This document shows, in pieces, positions 8,516 through 16,378 of a stretch of DNA of 64,000 nucleotides (positions within the stretch are counted from its first letter, which is position 1; the number at the start of each line of letters is the position of its first letter). The position numbers and the translations under genes are program-made. Source of the DNA: CAWCGU01 sp963838095 (lineage in GTDB: Bacteria > Actinomycetota > Thermoleophilia > Solirubrobacterales > 70-9); NCBI GenBank assembly GCA_963838095.1, contig CAWIPO010000008.1:310001-374000 (forward strand). The letters are read 5' to 3'. Below the pieces are notes generated by a model. That model ran no database searches and was not told the origin of the DNA. It saw nothing but the letters and a program-made list of their open reading frames with translations.

Positions 8516-9432
8516 GCGCGACGACGACGGTCTATCTCGGGACTCCCGAGTTCGCCGTCCCCGTGCTTCGCTGCTTGGCCGACTCGCCGCACCGCCCCGC
8601 GCTGGTCGTCACCCAGCCCGATCGGCCCCGCGGTCGCGGCCGCCGACTCACCCCGACGCCGGTGGCGGACGCCGCTCGCGAGCTCGAGCTGGAGCTGCTG
8701 CAGGCATCGAGCCTCACCGAGCCCGAGTCTCTGGAGCGAATTCGAGCCGTGGGGCCGCAGCTCGGCGTGTTGTGCGCATTCGGGCAGCTGATCCGTGAGC
8801 CCCTGCTGAGCGAGCTTCCGATCCTGAACGTGCATCCCTCCCTGCTTCCGCGCTGGCGAGGCGCCGCTCCGATCGAGCGCACGATCATGGCCGGCGACGA
8901 GGAGACGGGGGTGACGATCATGCGCCTGACCGATGGGCTCGACTCGGGTCCGATCGCGCTCTCAGAGCGGCTCACGATCGAGCCCGGGGAGGACTTCGGC
9001 TCGCTCGCGGCGCGGCTCGCGGAGTTGGCGGGGCCGCTGACCGTGCGGGCGCTCGAGCTGCATGCCGCCGGCAAGCTCGAGCTGCACGACCAGGATGAGT
9101 CGGGTGCGACGTACGCCGAGAAGATCGAGCCGGACGATCGCCGGCTCGATCCGGCCATCTCCGCAACCGAGCTCGACGCGCGTGTGCGCGCTCTGCATCC
9201 GCACATCGGGACGTACCTCGCGCTCGAGGGTGGCGAGAGATTGGGTGTCGAGCGGGCCGCCGCCACTGACGCCGAGGTCGAAGCCGGCCGGCTCGAGGTT
9301 CGCGAGGGCGGGCTGCTGCTCGGGTCTGCGAGCGGTGCTCTGCGGCTCGACGTGGTCAGACCGACCGGCGGCCGCGCGATGCCCGTCGAGGACTACCTGC
9401 GCGGCCACGCGCCGCCGGCCCGGGCAGTGTGA
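8512..9432 (+). CDS. fmt: Methionyl-tRNA formyltransferase
   Basis: 306 residues from GTG at 8512, which overlaps the def stop as GTGA. It formylates initiator Met-tRNA using 10-formyl-THF. The N terminus VYLGTPEFAVPVL, the motif HPSLLPRWRGAAPI at about 107-120 carrying the formyl-transfer residues, and GVTIMRLTDGLDSGPI all match the family. The C-terminal OB-like tRNA-binding domain follows from about residue 205. The frame is also open upstream, antisense-free but inside def, so a longer product is not supported. rsmB follows after one base. Confidence 0.96.
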   Translation: MSATTTVYLGTPEFAVPVLRCLADSPHRPALVVTQPDRPRGRGRRLTPTPVADAARELELELLQASSLTEPESLERIRAVGPQLGVLCAFGQLIREPLLSELPILNVHPSLLPRWRGAAPIERTIMAGDEETGVTIMRLTDGLDSGPIALSERLTIEPGEDFGSLAARLAELAGPLTVRALELHAAGKLELHDQDESGATYAEKIEPDDRRLDPAISATELDARVRALHPHIGTYLALEGGERLGVERAAATDAEVEAGRLEVREGGLLLGSASGALRLDVVRPTGGRAMPVEDYLRGHAPPARAV

Positions 9433-9433
9433 G

Positions 9434-10807
9434 GTGGGCGCCAAGGGATCCTCGGTCTCGCCGCCCAGGCGGGCTGCGTTCGAGGTCCTCAGGCGCGTCT
9501 TCGAGCACGACGCGTGGGCGGATCGAGCGTTGCCGGCGGCCCTCGAGCGGCATTCGGTTCCGCCTCGACAGCGCGGCCTGGCTCAGCGCCTCGCCTTCGG
9601 CGCGGTGCAGCGGCGCGGCACATCGGACGCCCTGATCGCCGAGCTCGCCGGCCGCCCGGTGGATGCGCTCGACGAGCCGCTGCTTGCGGCGCTGCGCCTC
9701 GGCATATACGAGCTTTTGTTTGCCGACGCGACACCCGACTACGCGGCGGTCGACGAGGCCGTTGAGCTCGCGAAGGAGTCGGCCCGGTCCGCTAGGGCGG
9801 CCGGATTGGTGAATGCTGTCCTGCGCCGAGCTGCGAGCGAGGGTCAGCCGTTTCTCGAAGGCCTCCGCGACGACGACCCGGACGAGGCCGCGATCAAGTA
9901 CTCGCACCCGGCCTGGTTGGCGGAGATGTGGTGGCGCGAGCTCGGCCCCGAGCGAGCGCTGTCGTTGATGGCCGCGGGCAACGAGCCGATGGAGACCGGG
10001 CTGCGTGCGAACACGCTGATGTTGGAGCCATCGGCACTGCTCGAGCGCCTCAACGCCGGCGGAGCCGACGCGCGGGCTGCGCCGGGCCCGCCGCCGCTCG
10101 ACGTTCCCGAGCTGCTCACCGTCAGCGGTCCCCTCGGAACCGCCTCGGGGCTGATCGAGCATGGCGAGGCAGTGCCGCAGTCCCGCGGCTCGGCGGCGGC
10201 GGCCGTCATCCTCGACCCGGCTCCCGGCGAGCAGGTGCTCGACCTGTGTGCAGGCCCGGGGATCAAGTCGACCCAGATCGCTGCGCGGATGCACAACCGC
10301 GGTGCCGTCGTCGCTGTGGAGCTCGACCCGGGCCGCGCCTCCCGCATTCGCGAGCTGGCGACGAAGCTCGCGGTCACGAACTTGGAGGTGATCGAAGCGG
10401 ACGCTGCAGGTAACGACTACAGCCCCGGTTACGATCGCGTCCTGGTGGATCCACCCTGCTCGGACCTGGGGACGCTGGCCTCCCGTCCCGACGCGCGCTG
10501 GCGCAAGTCGCCGCGATTGATCGAGCGCGTATCGGAGCTCCAGGAGCGGATCCTGCGATCCGCCGCCGCCGCTCTGAAGCCCGGTGGGACCTTGGTCTAT
10601 TCGACCTGCACGATCTCGCTTTCGGAGAACGAGCGTCAGCTCGAGGCACTGCAGCGCGAATCCGCCGAGCTGGAGATCGATCCCCTCGGCGACGCGTACC
10701 CCGAGCTGGCGTCGGTCCACGATCCGCGCTTCCTCCAGACCCTGCCCGACCGCGACCGCACCGACGGCTTCTTCATCGCCCGGATGCGCAGGCGGGGGAG
10801 CGCATGA
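9434..10807 (+). CDS. rsmB: 16S rRNA (cytosine-967-C5)-methyltransferase RsmB
   Basis: 457 residues from GTG at 9434, one base after the fmt stop. The N-terminal NusB-like helical domain (AFEVLRRVFEHDAWADRALP to about 140) precedes a Rossmann methyltransferase domain with the SAM loop DLCAGPGIKST, DPPCSD at about 338 and the catalytic YSTCT at about 388. The two cysteines are those used by RNA m5C methyltransferases. It methylates C967 of 16S rRNA during ribosome assembly. Its stop overlaps the next ATG by 4 nt. Confidence 0.94.
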   Translation: MGAKGSSVSPPRRAAFEVLRRVFEHDAWADRALPAALERHSVPPRQRGLAQRLAFGAVQRRGTSDALIAELAGRPVDALDEPLLAALRLGIYELLFADATPDYAAVDEAVELAKESARSARAAGLVNAVLRRAASEGQPFLEGLRDDDPDEAAIKYSHPAWLAEMWWRELGPERALSLMAAGNEPMETGLRANTLMLEPSALLERLNAGGADARAAPGPPPLDVPELLTVSGPLGTASGLIEHGEAVPQSRGSAAAAVILDPAPGEQVLDLCAGPGIKSTQIAARMHNRGAVVAVELDPGRASRIRELATKLAVTNLEVIEADAAGNDYSPGYDRVLVDPPCSDLGTLASRPDARWRKSPRLIERVSELQERILRSAAAALKPGGTLVYSTCTISLSENERQLEALQRESAELEIDPLGDAYPELASVHDPRFLQTLPDRDRTDGFFIARMRRRGSA

Positions 10808-11037
10808 CTCCCGAGCGCGGGGCCGAGCTGCCGCGCCCCAACTGCCCCGGCTGCGGCGAGCCGTGGCTGCGGCCCACAAACCTCCCAGGCCGCTATCGCT
10901 GCGTCTACTGCCTGCGCCGTTACGAGCTCGTCTCGCAGTGCCCGAACTGCGGCGAGCACCAGACAATCGCCCGCATGCGATCGGACGAGGACATGCTCTG
11001 CCAGCACTGCGGCGACTCGATGTTGCGGCTTGTGTGA
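10804..11037 (+). CDS. Small four-CxxC zinc-ribbon protein
   Basis: 77 residues, starting at ATG overlapping the rsmB stop (ATGA). Four CxxC knuckles (CPGC, CVYC, CPNC, CQHC) imply two structural zinc sites and little else. The spacing recalls the YfgJ double zinc-ribbon family, but that assignment is uncertain. Translational coupling to rsmB and its place before rpe suggest constant co-expression. No enzymatic residues can be identified. It could bind RNA or protein. Confidence 0.75.
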   Translation: MTPERGAELPRPNCPGCGEPWLRPTNLPGRYRCVYCLRRYELVSQCPNCGEHQTIARMRSDEDMLCQHCGDSMLRLV

Positions 11038-11065
11038 TGGCCTCGAGACCGAAAGCGACCAACCG

Positions 11066-11752
11066 ATGAGCGCCGAGGCGCAAGCCCTCTTCGGCCAGCG
11101 CCGGGTGGCGCCTTCGATCCTCTCCGCCGACTTCGCGCGCCTCGGCGAGCAGGTCGCCGAGGTGATGGATGCGGGGGCTCGGCTGATTCACGTCGACGTC
11201 ATGGACGGACACTTCGTCCCCCCGATCACCATCGGTCCGCTGGTCGCCGGCGCGATCGCCGACCAGGTGCACGCCGCCGGAGGTGCGCTCGACGTGCACC
11301 TGATGATCGAGCGACCCGAGGGGCAGGTGGACGAGTTCGCGCGGGCGGGCGCCGACGCGATCACGATCCACGTCGAGGCGACCGCGCACGCCAACCGCAC
11401 TCTGAACGCGATCCGCGAGGCCGGCTGCCTGTCGGGCTTGGCCCTGAATCCCGGTACTCCGGTCGAAGCCGCGAGCGAGCTGACGGAGGCCGCCGACCAT
11501 CTTCTGTGCATGACCGTGAATCCCGGCTGGGGCGGGCAGTCGTTCATCCCCGCTTCGGCGGACAAGGTGCGCCGGCTCGGGGAGGTTGCCCCGGGGCCGG
11601 CGATCGAAGTCGACGGCGGGATCGACGCCAAGACGGTCGTCGGCGTCGCGGAGGCGGGGGCGACGCTGTATGTCGCCGGCTCGGCGATCTTCGGCGACCC
11701 CGATCCGGCGGATGCTTACCGGCGGATCGCGGAGGCCGCGGGAGCCGGCTAA
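11066..11752 (+). CDS. rpe: Ribulose-phosphate 3-epimerase
   Basis: 228 residues. It interconverts ribulose-5-phosphate and xylulose-5-phosphate in the pentose phosphate pathway. TIM-barrel motifs are complete: APSILSADFARLG, HVDVMDGHFVP (metal and catalytic Asp), LMIERPE, MTVNPGWGGQSFI, EVDGGI and the phosphate-binding AGSAIFG. ATG at 11066 is chosen because the family begins a few residues before APSILSADF. A longer frame from 11030 would overlap the zinc-ribbon gene. It ends 4 nt from the stop of the convergent flippase gene. Confidence 0.96.
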   Translation: MSAEAQALFGQRRVAPSILSADFARLGEQVAEVMDAGARLIHVDVMDGHFVPPITIGPLVAGAIADQVHAAGGALDVHLMIERPEGQVDEFARAGADAITIHVEATAHANRTLNAIREAGCLSGLALNPGTPVEAASELTEAADHLLCMTVNPGWGGQSFIPASADKVRRLGEVAPGPAIEVDGGIDAKTVVGVAEAGATLYVAGSAIFGDPDPADAYRRIAEAAGAG

Positions 11753-11756
11753 GGGC

Positions 11757-13136
11757 CTAAACCTCGTCGGCGGCTGCCAGGCGTGCCTCGAGCTCTCGCG
11801 GCGAGCCGGGCTCGAGCTCGTCCTCGCGGCGCGGGCGCGGGTTGCGATAGATCAGGTAGAGCATCGCGCACAGCGCAGCCGCTGCGAGCGTGAATCCAAC
11901 CTCGACGCGCCGATCCGCGTCGAGCACCGGCAGCAGGTTGAAGACCACGAAGCCGGTGGCGGCCGCGATCCAGCAGACAGCGGCCCTGTGGGCTTGGGCC
12001 TGCGCGAGCGCCGCTTGGTTGAAGGTCGCCGCGCACAGATAGAGGCCCATGCCCGCCGTCACGATCAAGAGGCCGGCCCGGTCGTAGGTGAACTTGTCCC
12101 CGAACGCGAGCTGCATCAGCTCCGGCCCTGCGACAAGCACGACCAGTGCCGTTATCGCCGCGAAGCCGACGATCGCCTGCAACGTCACCCTGACCGAGAG
12201 CTGGAACGCCTCCTCCGATTCCTCGGTGGACGCACTGCGGGAGGTGAGCCGGGTCAGGTGCGGGAGCAGGCTGGTGGCGACGGCCTGGAAGAGCTGCAGC
12301 GGCGCACGCGCCAGCATCAGCACGTTGAAGATGAAGCCGGCCGCCGCCGTACCCTCAGTGGCGCGGACGAGCAGAGGGCCGGTGTTGAGGAGGACCTGCT
12401 CGCTGAACATGATCAGCAGGACTGCGCTCGCAAAGCCCCACCCCTGGGCGAGCGTAAATTCCCGGCCAAGGTCCCCGTCCGCCGTGTCGACGGCAGGTCC
12501 CTCGTTGGGACGAGCGCTTCGCAGGACCGCGAACGGGACGATCAAGAGGCTGCACAGTGGCGCGGCGACGATGCCGAGCGCGAACGCCGTTTGGCCCTCG
12601 GCGATTCCGAGCGCGACGGTGAGGGCGAAGCCGGTGCGGGCGACCGATTCGAACAGCATCAACGCCGCGTAGAGGACGAAGCGGCGCCTGCCGGCGAAGA
12701 ACCCGCGGGCGAAGTAGCTCGCGGAGTAGGCGACCACCGTCGCGACCAGCACCCAGTAGAGGGTCTCGTTGCCGGACAGGAGGTCGTCCTGGAGCGGTTC
12801 GCGCAGCGCCAGCGCCACGACCGCGAATGCCAGCGCCAGCGCTCCCTGGATCGTCGCCGCGACGCGAAGCGTCTGGGTGATCTCCTGGCCTCGCGCTTCC
12901 CGTTCCGCGATCGTCCGCGACAGCAGCTGCTCCACCGGGCGGTAAAGGGTGGAGACGGTGATGAACACCACCGACCACAAAACGACGAGCTCGCCGTATT
13001 CGTCCTTGCCGAGGTTGTGGGAGGCGAGTGCGAAGAAGAGGTAGGTGATCAGCCCGGTTGCGCCGACCCCGATCGAGAGCAGGCCGGCGGTCCTGCCGTA
13101 GCGCCTCGCCTCGGCGCCTCCCCCGGCTGCTTCCAT
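11757..13136 (-). CDS. Polysaccharide-type flippase (Wzx/MOP superfamily)
   Basis: 459 residues with about 12 predicted membrane helices. The N terminus (YGRTAGLLSIGVGATGLITYLFFALASHNLG) and the region LYRPVEQLLSRTIAE resemble oligosaccharide or lipopolysaccharide flippases of the MOP superfamily, which move lipid-linked sugars across the membrane. Its ATG overlaps the stop of the upstream glycosyltransferase by one base (TGATG), so the two form one operon. The C terminus is an Arg/Glu-rich cytoplasmic tail. The substrate cannot be inferred. Confidence 0.75.
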   Translation of the reverse strand: MEAAGGGAEARRYGRTAGLLSIGVGATGLITYLFFALASHNLGKDEYGELVVLWSVVFITVSTLYRPVEQLLSRTIAEREARGQEITQTLRVAATIQGALALAFAVVALALREPLQDDLLSGNETLYWVLVATVVAYSASYFARGFFAGRRRFVLYAALMLFESVARTGFALTVALGIAEGQTAFALGIVAAPLCSLLIVPFAVLRSARPNEGPAVDTADGDLGREFTLAQGWGFASAVLLIMFSEQVLLNTGPLLVRATEGTAAAGFIFNVLMLARAPLQLFQAVATSLLPHLTRLTSRSASTEESEEAFQLSVRVTLQAIVGFAAITALVVLVAGPELMQLAFGDKFTYDRAGLLIVTAGMGLYLCAATFNQAALAQAQAHRAAVCWIAAATGFVVFNLLPVLDADRRVEVGFTLAAAALCAMLYLIYRNPRPRREDELEPGSPRELEARLAAADEV

Positions 13137-14155
13137 CAGCGGGAGCGGACGAACGGAATCGAGCGCGAGCGCTCCTGCTCGGCTCCGCGCTCGTAGTGCG
13201 AAGGCTCGATCCCGAGCGTCAGCTCGACCCGCCTCACGCGCTCAAAGACCCGCTGGGTCATCACCCTCTGGCCGGCGATCGCATCGCTGAGGACACCGAG
13301 CGCGAACATCTGCACAGCGGCGATCGCGAGCACGGCCCCGAGGATCAACGACTGCAGGTGTCCGCCGGAGTCCCCGTTCAGGATCCAGTCGGCGAGGAAG
13401 GGGGTCCAGGCGGCCAGCGCCGCCAAGGCGAGCACGACCGCAAGCGTTGTGAAGACGCGCAGGGGCTCGTACAGGGCGTAGGCGCGGAAGATCGCGAAGG
13501 CGTTGCGGCGCACGTACGACCAGTTCGACGGGAACAGGCGCGACTCGCGCGTCTTCGGGTTGGTGGCGATCGGGACGTCGGTGACCGCCACGAGCATCTT
13601 TCCCGCCTGGATCAGGCTCTCGAGCGTGTAGGTGTAGTCGGTCACGACCTGGAGCTGGATCGCCGCCTCGCGGTTGTAGGCGCGAAAGCCGGAGGTCGTG
13701 TCGGACACCGAGGTGCCAGAGGCGCGCCGGACAACCCAGCTGCCGAGGCGCTGCAGCGCCTTCTTCGAGGGCGAGAAATGCTCGGAGCCGCGAACGTCGC
13801 GGGTGCCGACGACCATGTCGGCCTCGCCGGCGAGGATCGGCTCGATCAGTGCCGGAATGTCGGCCGCGCGGTACTGGTTGTCGGCGTCGGTGTTGACGAT
13901 CACATCGGCGCCCAGCTTCAGGCATGCATCGAGCCCAGCCTGGAACGCTGCCGCGAGCCCGCGGTTTTTCGTCAGCCGAACGACGTGGTCGACCCCGTGA
14001 TCGCGGGCGACCTCCACCGTCCGATCGCTCGAGCCGTCGTCGACGATCAGCCATTCGACCTCGTCGATCCCGTCGAGCTCCCGGGGAAGATCCGCGAGCG
14101 TCAGCGGAAGCGTCTCCTCCTCGTTCAGGCACGGGATCTGGATGATCAGCTTCAT
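13136..14155 (-). CDS. Family 2 glycosyltransferase with C-terminal membrane helices
   Basis: 339 residues from ATG at 14155. The frame is open further upstream but the family begins here (MKLIIQIPCLNEEETLPLTL). GT-A motifs: VDDGSSDRT, NTDADNQY (DxD metal site), VVGTRDVRG. Two hydrophobic segments lie at about 245-300, as in polyprenyl-phosphate sugar transferases (DPM1/GtrB-like). It probably transfers a nucleotide sugar to polyprenyl phosphate or to a cell-envelope glycan, feeding the flippase encoded immediately downstream. The sugar is not identifiable. Confidence 0.85.
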   Translation of the reverse strand: MKLIIQIPCLNEEETLPLTLADLPRELDGIDEVEWLIVDDGSSDRTVEVARDHGVDHVVRLTKNRGLAAAFQAGLDACLKLGADVIVNTDADNQYRAADIPALIEPILAGEADMVVGTRDVRGSEHFSPSKKALQRLGSWVVRRASGTSVSDTTSGFRAYNREAAIQLQVVTDYTYTLESLIQAGKMLVAVTDVPIATNPKTRESRLFPSNWSYVRRNAFAIFRAYALYEPLRVFTTLAVVLALAALAAWTPFLADWILNGDSGGHLQSLILGAVLAIAAVQMFALGVLSDAIAGQRVMTQRVFERVRRVELTLGIEPSHYERGAEQERSRSIPFVRSR

Positions 14156-14289
14156 GGCCGCGCCTAGTATGGCCGTCCCGTTCACGCGCGACCGCATGAG
14201 GCCGCCCCAACGGTGCGGCTCAGCGCCGCCGCATTCGGCACACGAACGACAGCACCGAGGGAGGGCCATCGGGGGGGGCATCGCGACCG

Positions 14290-14330
14290 ATTGGCGCCTT
14301 ATTGCCGGTATGCGGCAAGAAAGCGCCAAT
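14290..14330. repeat. 41-bp imperfect palindrome, copy 1, spanning the start of the AbiEi/DUF559 gene
   Basis: Outer arms ATTGGCGC (14290-14297) and GCGCCAAT (14323-14330) and inner arms TTGCCG (14302-14307) and CGGCAA (14313-14318) share one centre at 14310, which is the A of the proposed start codon. One flanking pair (G/C) extends the outer arms. A second element of the same length, arm order and central ATG lies just past the stop codon. It may be an operator for the encoded winged-helix protein, an RNA hairpin that hides the start codon, or a recognition site of the nuclease domain. Confidence 0.85.
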
Positions 14331-15143
14331 CCCGACGCGATCATCGCCCGGATCGCCGCCGGCCAGCATGGAGTGGTCACCTTCGAGCAGCTCTTGGGAG
14401 CAGGACTCTCGCCGAGCGGTATCTCTCGCCGCGTGCGCACAGTGCGCCTGCATCGCATCCATCGGGGCGTCTATGCAGTCGGCCACCGCTCGCTGAGCAA
14501 CGAGGCGCGCTGGATCGCGGCCGTCTTCGCCTGCGACGAGGGCGCCGCCCTCAGTCATCGCAGCGCGGCCGAGCTGTGGGGGCTGCTGGAGCCACGAGGA
14601 GGCCTTATCCACGTCACGGTCCCAACGACGGCTGGGCGCAAACGACAGCGCGGCATCCACCTGCACCGCTCCCCCTCGGTGCTATCCGTTACGACCCGCC
14701 ACAACCAAATCGCGGTCACCACCCCCGCCCGAACGATCGCCGACCTCAGACGCGTCGCCGACGCCGACGAGGTCCGCCGAGCGATCCGCCAGGCCGAGTT
14801 TCACCGCTACGACGTCAGCGAGGAGCGGGCGAAGGAGGACGCACCGACCCGCAGCTGGCTAGAGCGCCGCTTTCTGCGGATGTGCCGGCGCCATAACCTT
14901 CCCGAGCCCGAGGTGAACGCGATCGTCGGCCCGCACGAGGTCGACTTCCTGTGGCGCGACCGTGAGCTGATCGTCGAGACCGACGGCTGGGATGCTCACT
15001 CGGGCCGCCAGGCCTTCGAGGACGATCGCGCCAAGGATGCCGAGCTCCGCTTGCTCGGGTTCACGGTCCAGCGCTTCACGCACCGGCAGGTGACCGAGCG
15101 CTGGGAGTGGGTGAAGGGGACGGTGCGGGCGCTGCTCGAGTGA
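14310..15143 (+). CDS. AbiEi-type winged-helix / DUF559 nuclease-like protein
   Basis: 277 residues from ATG at 14310. The N terminus (IARIAAGQHGVVTFEQLLGAGLS to RIHRGVYAVGH) matches the AbiEi antitoxin-type winged helix, which in AbiE systems is a transcriptional repressor. The C terminus (EVDFLWRDRELIVETDGWDAH, then AFEDDRAKDAELRLLGF) matches DUF559, a Vsr-like PD-(D/E)xK fold with the acidic residues in place. Such fusions are frequent and often multicopy in actinobacteria, but no function is established. There is no partner toxin gene next door. It stands alone between two related 41-bp palindromes, and the first overlaps its start codon. No Shine-Dalgarno sequence is seen. Upstream in-frame starts at 14142 and 14196 give low-complexity N termini and are less likely. 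Confidence 0.8.
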   Translation: MRQESANPDAIIARIAAGQHGVVTFEQLLGAGLSPSGISRRVRTVRLHRIHRGVYAVGHRSLSNEARWIAAVFACDEGAALSHRSAAELWGLLEPRGGLIHVTVPTTAGRKRQRGIHLHRSPSVLSVTTRHNQIAVTTPARTIADLRRVADADEVRRAIRQAEFHRYDVSEERAKEDAPTRSWLERRFLRMCRRHNLPEPEVNAIVGPHEVDFLWRDRELIVETDGWDAHSGRQAFEDDRAKDAELRLLGFTVQRFTHRQVTERWEWVKGTVRALLE

Positions 15144-15146
15144 GCA

Positions 15147-15187
15147 ATTGGCGCGTTTATGGCGAAATGCGCCACTTTCGCGCCAAA
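15147..15187. repeat. 41-bp imperfect palindrome, copy 2, after the AbiEi/DUF559 gene
   Basis: It begins 3 nt after the stop codon at 15143. Outer arms TTGGCGCG (15148-15155) and CGCGCCAA (15179-15186) and inner arms TGGCG (15160-15164) and CGCCA (15170-15174) are centred on 15167, again the A of an ATG. Aligned with copy 1 without gaps, about two thirds of bases match. Two differences (columns 9/33 and 16/26) keep or restore pairing, which suggests selection for the dyad. It ends 1 nt before the -35 of the riboflavin promoter. Confidence 0.8.
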
Positions 15188-15188
15188 C

Positions 15189-15218
15189 TTGAAGCTGAGA
15201 CGCGCGTGGGCGTACACT
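15189..15218 (+). promoter_or_regulatory. Sigma-70-type promoter of the riboflavin operon
   Basis: TTGAAG (-35, 15189-15194), an 18-nt spacer and TACACT (-10, 15213-15218). The predicted transcription start near 15225 falls inside the adjacent 22-bp operator. That leaves a leader of only about 20 nt before ribD, too short for an FMN riboswitch. Confidence 0.6.
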
Positions 15219-15219
15219 T

Positions 15220-15241
15220 ATTGACTGACCAGTCAGTCAAT
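15220..15241. promoter_or_regulatory. TetR-family-type operator overlapping the rib transcription start
   Basis: Perfect 10-bp arms ATTGACTGAC and GTCAGTCAAT flank a CA centre. The core GACTGACCAGTCAGTC is the kind of dyad bound by many TetR-family repressors. It starts 1 nt after the -10 and ends 4 nt before the ribD ATG, so a bound repressor would block initiation. No tetR gene is encoded in the window. Confidence 0.7.
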
Positions 15242-15245
15242 CACC

Positions 15246-16376
15246 ATGCCCGCGGTTGCGACAGAGCAGGATCGGGCCCACATGCGGAGGGCGCTTGAGC
15301 TTGCCGAGCGTGGCCGGGGGCGCGTCAGTCCCAACCCATTGGTCGGTGCGGTCCTCGTCCGCGACGGCGAGGTGATCGGCGAGGGCTTCCACGCCGAGCT
15401 CGGTGGCGCCCATGCAGAGGTTGCTGCGCTCGAGGCCTGCCGCAAGCAGGGCCGGGACCCGTCCGGGGCGACGATGTACGTGACCCTCGAGCCATGCGCC
15501 CATCACGGACGCACACCGCCCTGCACCGATGCCCTCCTCGATGCGAACGTGAGCCGGGTCGTGATCGGCTGCGATGACCCGAGCGAGAAGGCGAGCGGCC
15601 GCGGCCCGGGGATCCTTCGGGACGGCGGTGTCGAGGTCGAGCTCGCGGAAGGGGAGGAGGCGACGGCGGCGCGGCTGCTGAACCAGGCGTTTCGCAAGCA
15701 CGCACGCACCGGTCGGCCGCTGGTGACGATGAAGTCGGCGATCAGCCTCGACGGGCGGGTTGCAACCGCGAGCGGCGACTCGAAGTGGATCTCGGGTGAT
15801 GCGAGTCGCGAGCTTGTGCACCGCTGGAGGGCCGAAACGGATGCGGTCTGCGTCGGCATCGGGACCGTGCTTGCCGACGACCCGCTGCTTACGGCACGCG
15901 ATCTCGACCCACCTGCAGCCGGTCAGCCGACCCGCGTCGTCTTCGACTCGGGCGCCCGCCTGTCGCTCGACTCGAAGCTGATCGCCAGCCTCGACGAGGC
16001 CGCCCTGATCCTGGTTGTATCCGCCTCCGCCACCCCAGATCGGGTCGACGCCCTCCGCGAGGCGGGAGCCGAAACCATCGCCTTCGATGGCACGCCGCCC
16101 GACCGCGTTCGCGCCGCCCTGGCCGAGCTCGGTCGACGCCAGGTCACGAGCCTGATGCTCGAAGGCGGACCGACCCTCGCCGCGTCGTTCCTCGCCGCCG
16201 GCGAGATCGACGAGCTGCGCCTGTTCATCGCTCCGCTTCTGCTCGGCGCAGACGCCCGTCCACTGCTCGCCGGCGAAGGTGCCGGGGCGGTCGCCGACGC
16301 AACCCGGGCGCTCGCCGTCGATTTCGACCGCTCTGGCGAGGACCTGTTGGTGCGCGCACGGCTGCGGGAGTGGTGA
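15246..16376 (+). CDS. ribD: Bifunctional riboflavin deaminase/reductase RibD
   Basis: 376 residues. It carries out the second and third steps of riboflavin synthesis: deamination of the pyrimidine from GTP cyclohydrolase II, then reduction of the ribosyl side chain. The deaminase domain (to about 150) has the zinc ligands in GGAHAEVAAL (about 55) and PCAHHGRTPPC (about 82-92). The reductase domain (about 155-376) has PLVTMKSAISLDGRVAT, WISGD, and LMLEGGPTLAASFL. ATG at 15246 follows the operator directly; an ATG at 15282 is a less complete alternative. ribE follows with a GTGA-type junction. Confidence 0.96.
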   Translation: MPAVATEQDRAHMRRALELAERGRGRVSPNPLVGAVLVRDGEVIGEGFHAELGGAHAEVAALEACRKQGRDPSGATMYVTLEPCAHHGRTPPCTDALLDANVSRVVIGCDDPSEKASGRGPGILRDGGVEVELAEGEEATAARLLNQAFRKHARTGRPLVTMKSAISLDGRVATASGDSKWISGDASRELVHRWRAETDAVCVGIGTVLADDPLLTARDLDPPAAGQPTRVVFDSGARLSLDSKLIASLDEAALILVVSASATPDRVDALREAGAETIAFDGTPPDRVRAALAELGRRQVTSLMLEGGPTLAASFLAAGEIDELRLFIAPLLLGADARPLLAGEGAGAVADATRALAVDFDRSGEDLLVRARLREW

Positions 16377-16378
16377 GC

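Noticed and set aside
11586..13196. Long plus-strand open frame (over 500 codons) opposite the flippase gene
   Set aside because: It is antisense to a clear membrane protein, is dominated by Arg/Gly/Glu, and has no domain. High GC removes stop codons and makes such shadows common.
14310..15143. Complete AbiE toxin-antitoxin system
   Set aside because: No AbiEii nucleotidyltransferase toxin gene lies next to it. The C-terminal DUF559 domain makes this a different, solitary protein.
15144..15245. FMN riboswitch before ribD
   Set aside because: The promoter leaves a leader of about 20 nt, and none of the conserved FMN riboswitch blocks is visible in the spacer.
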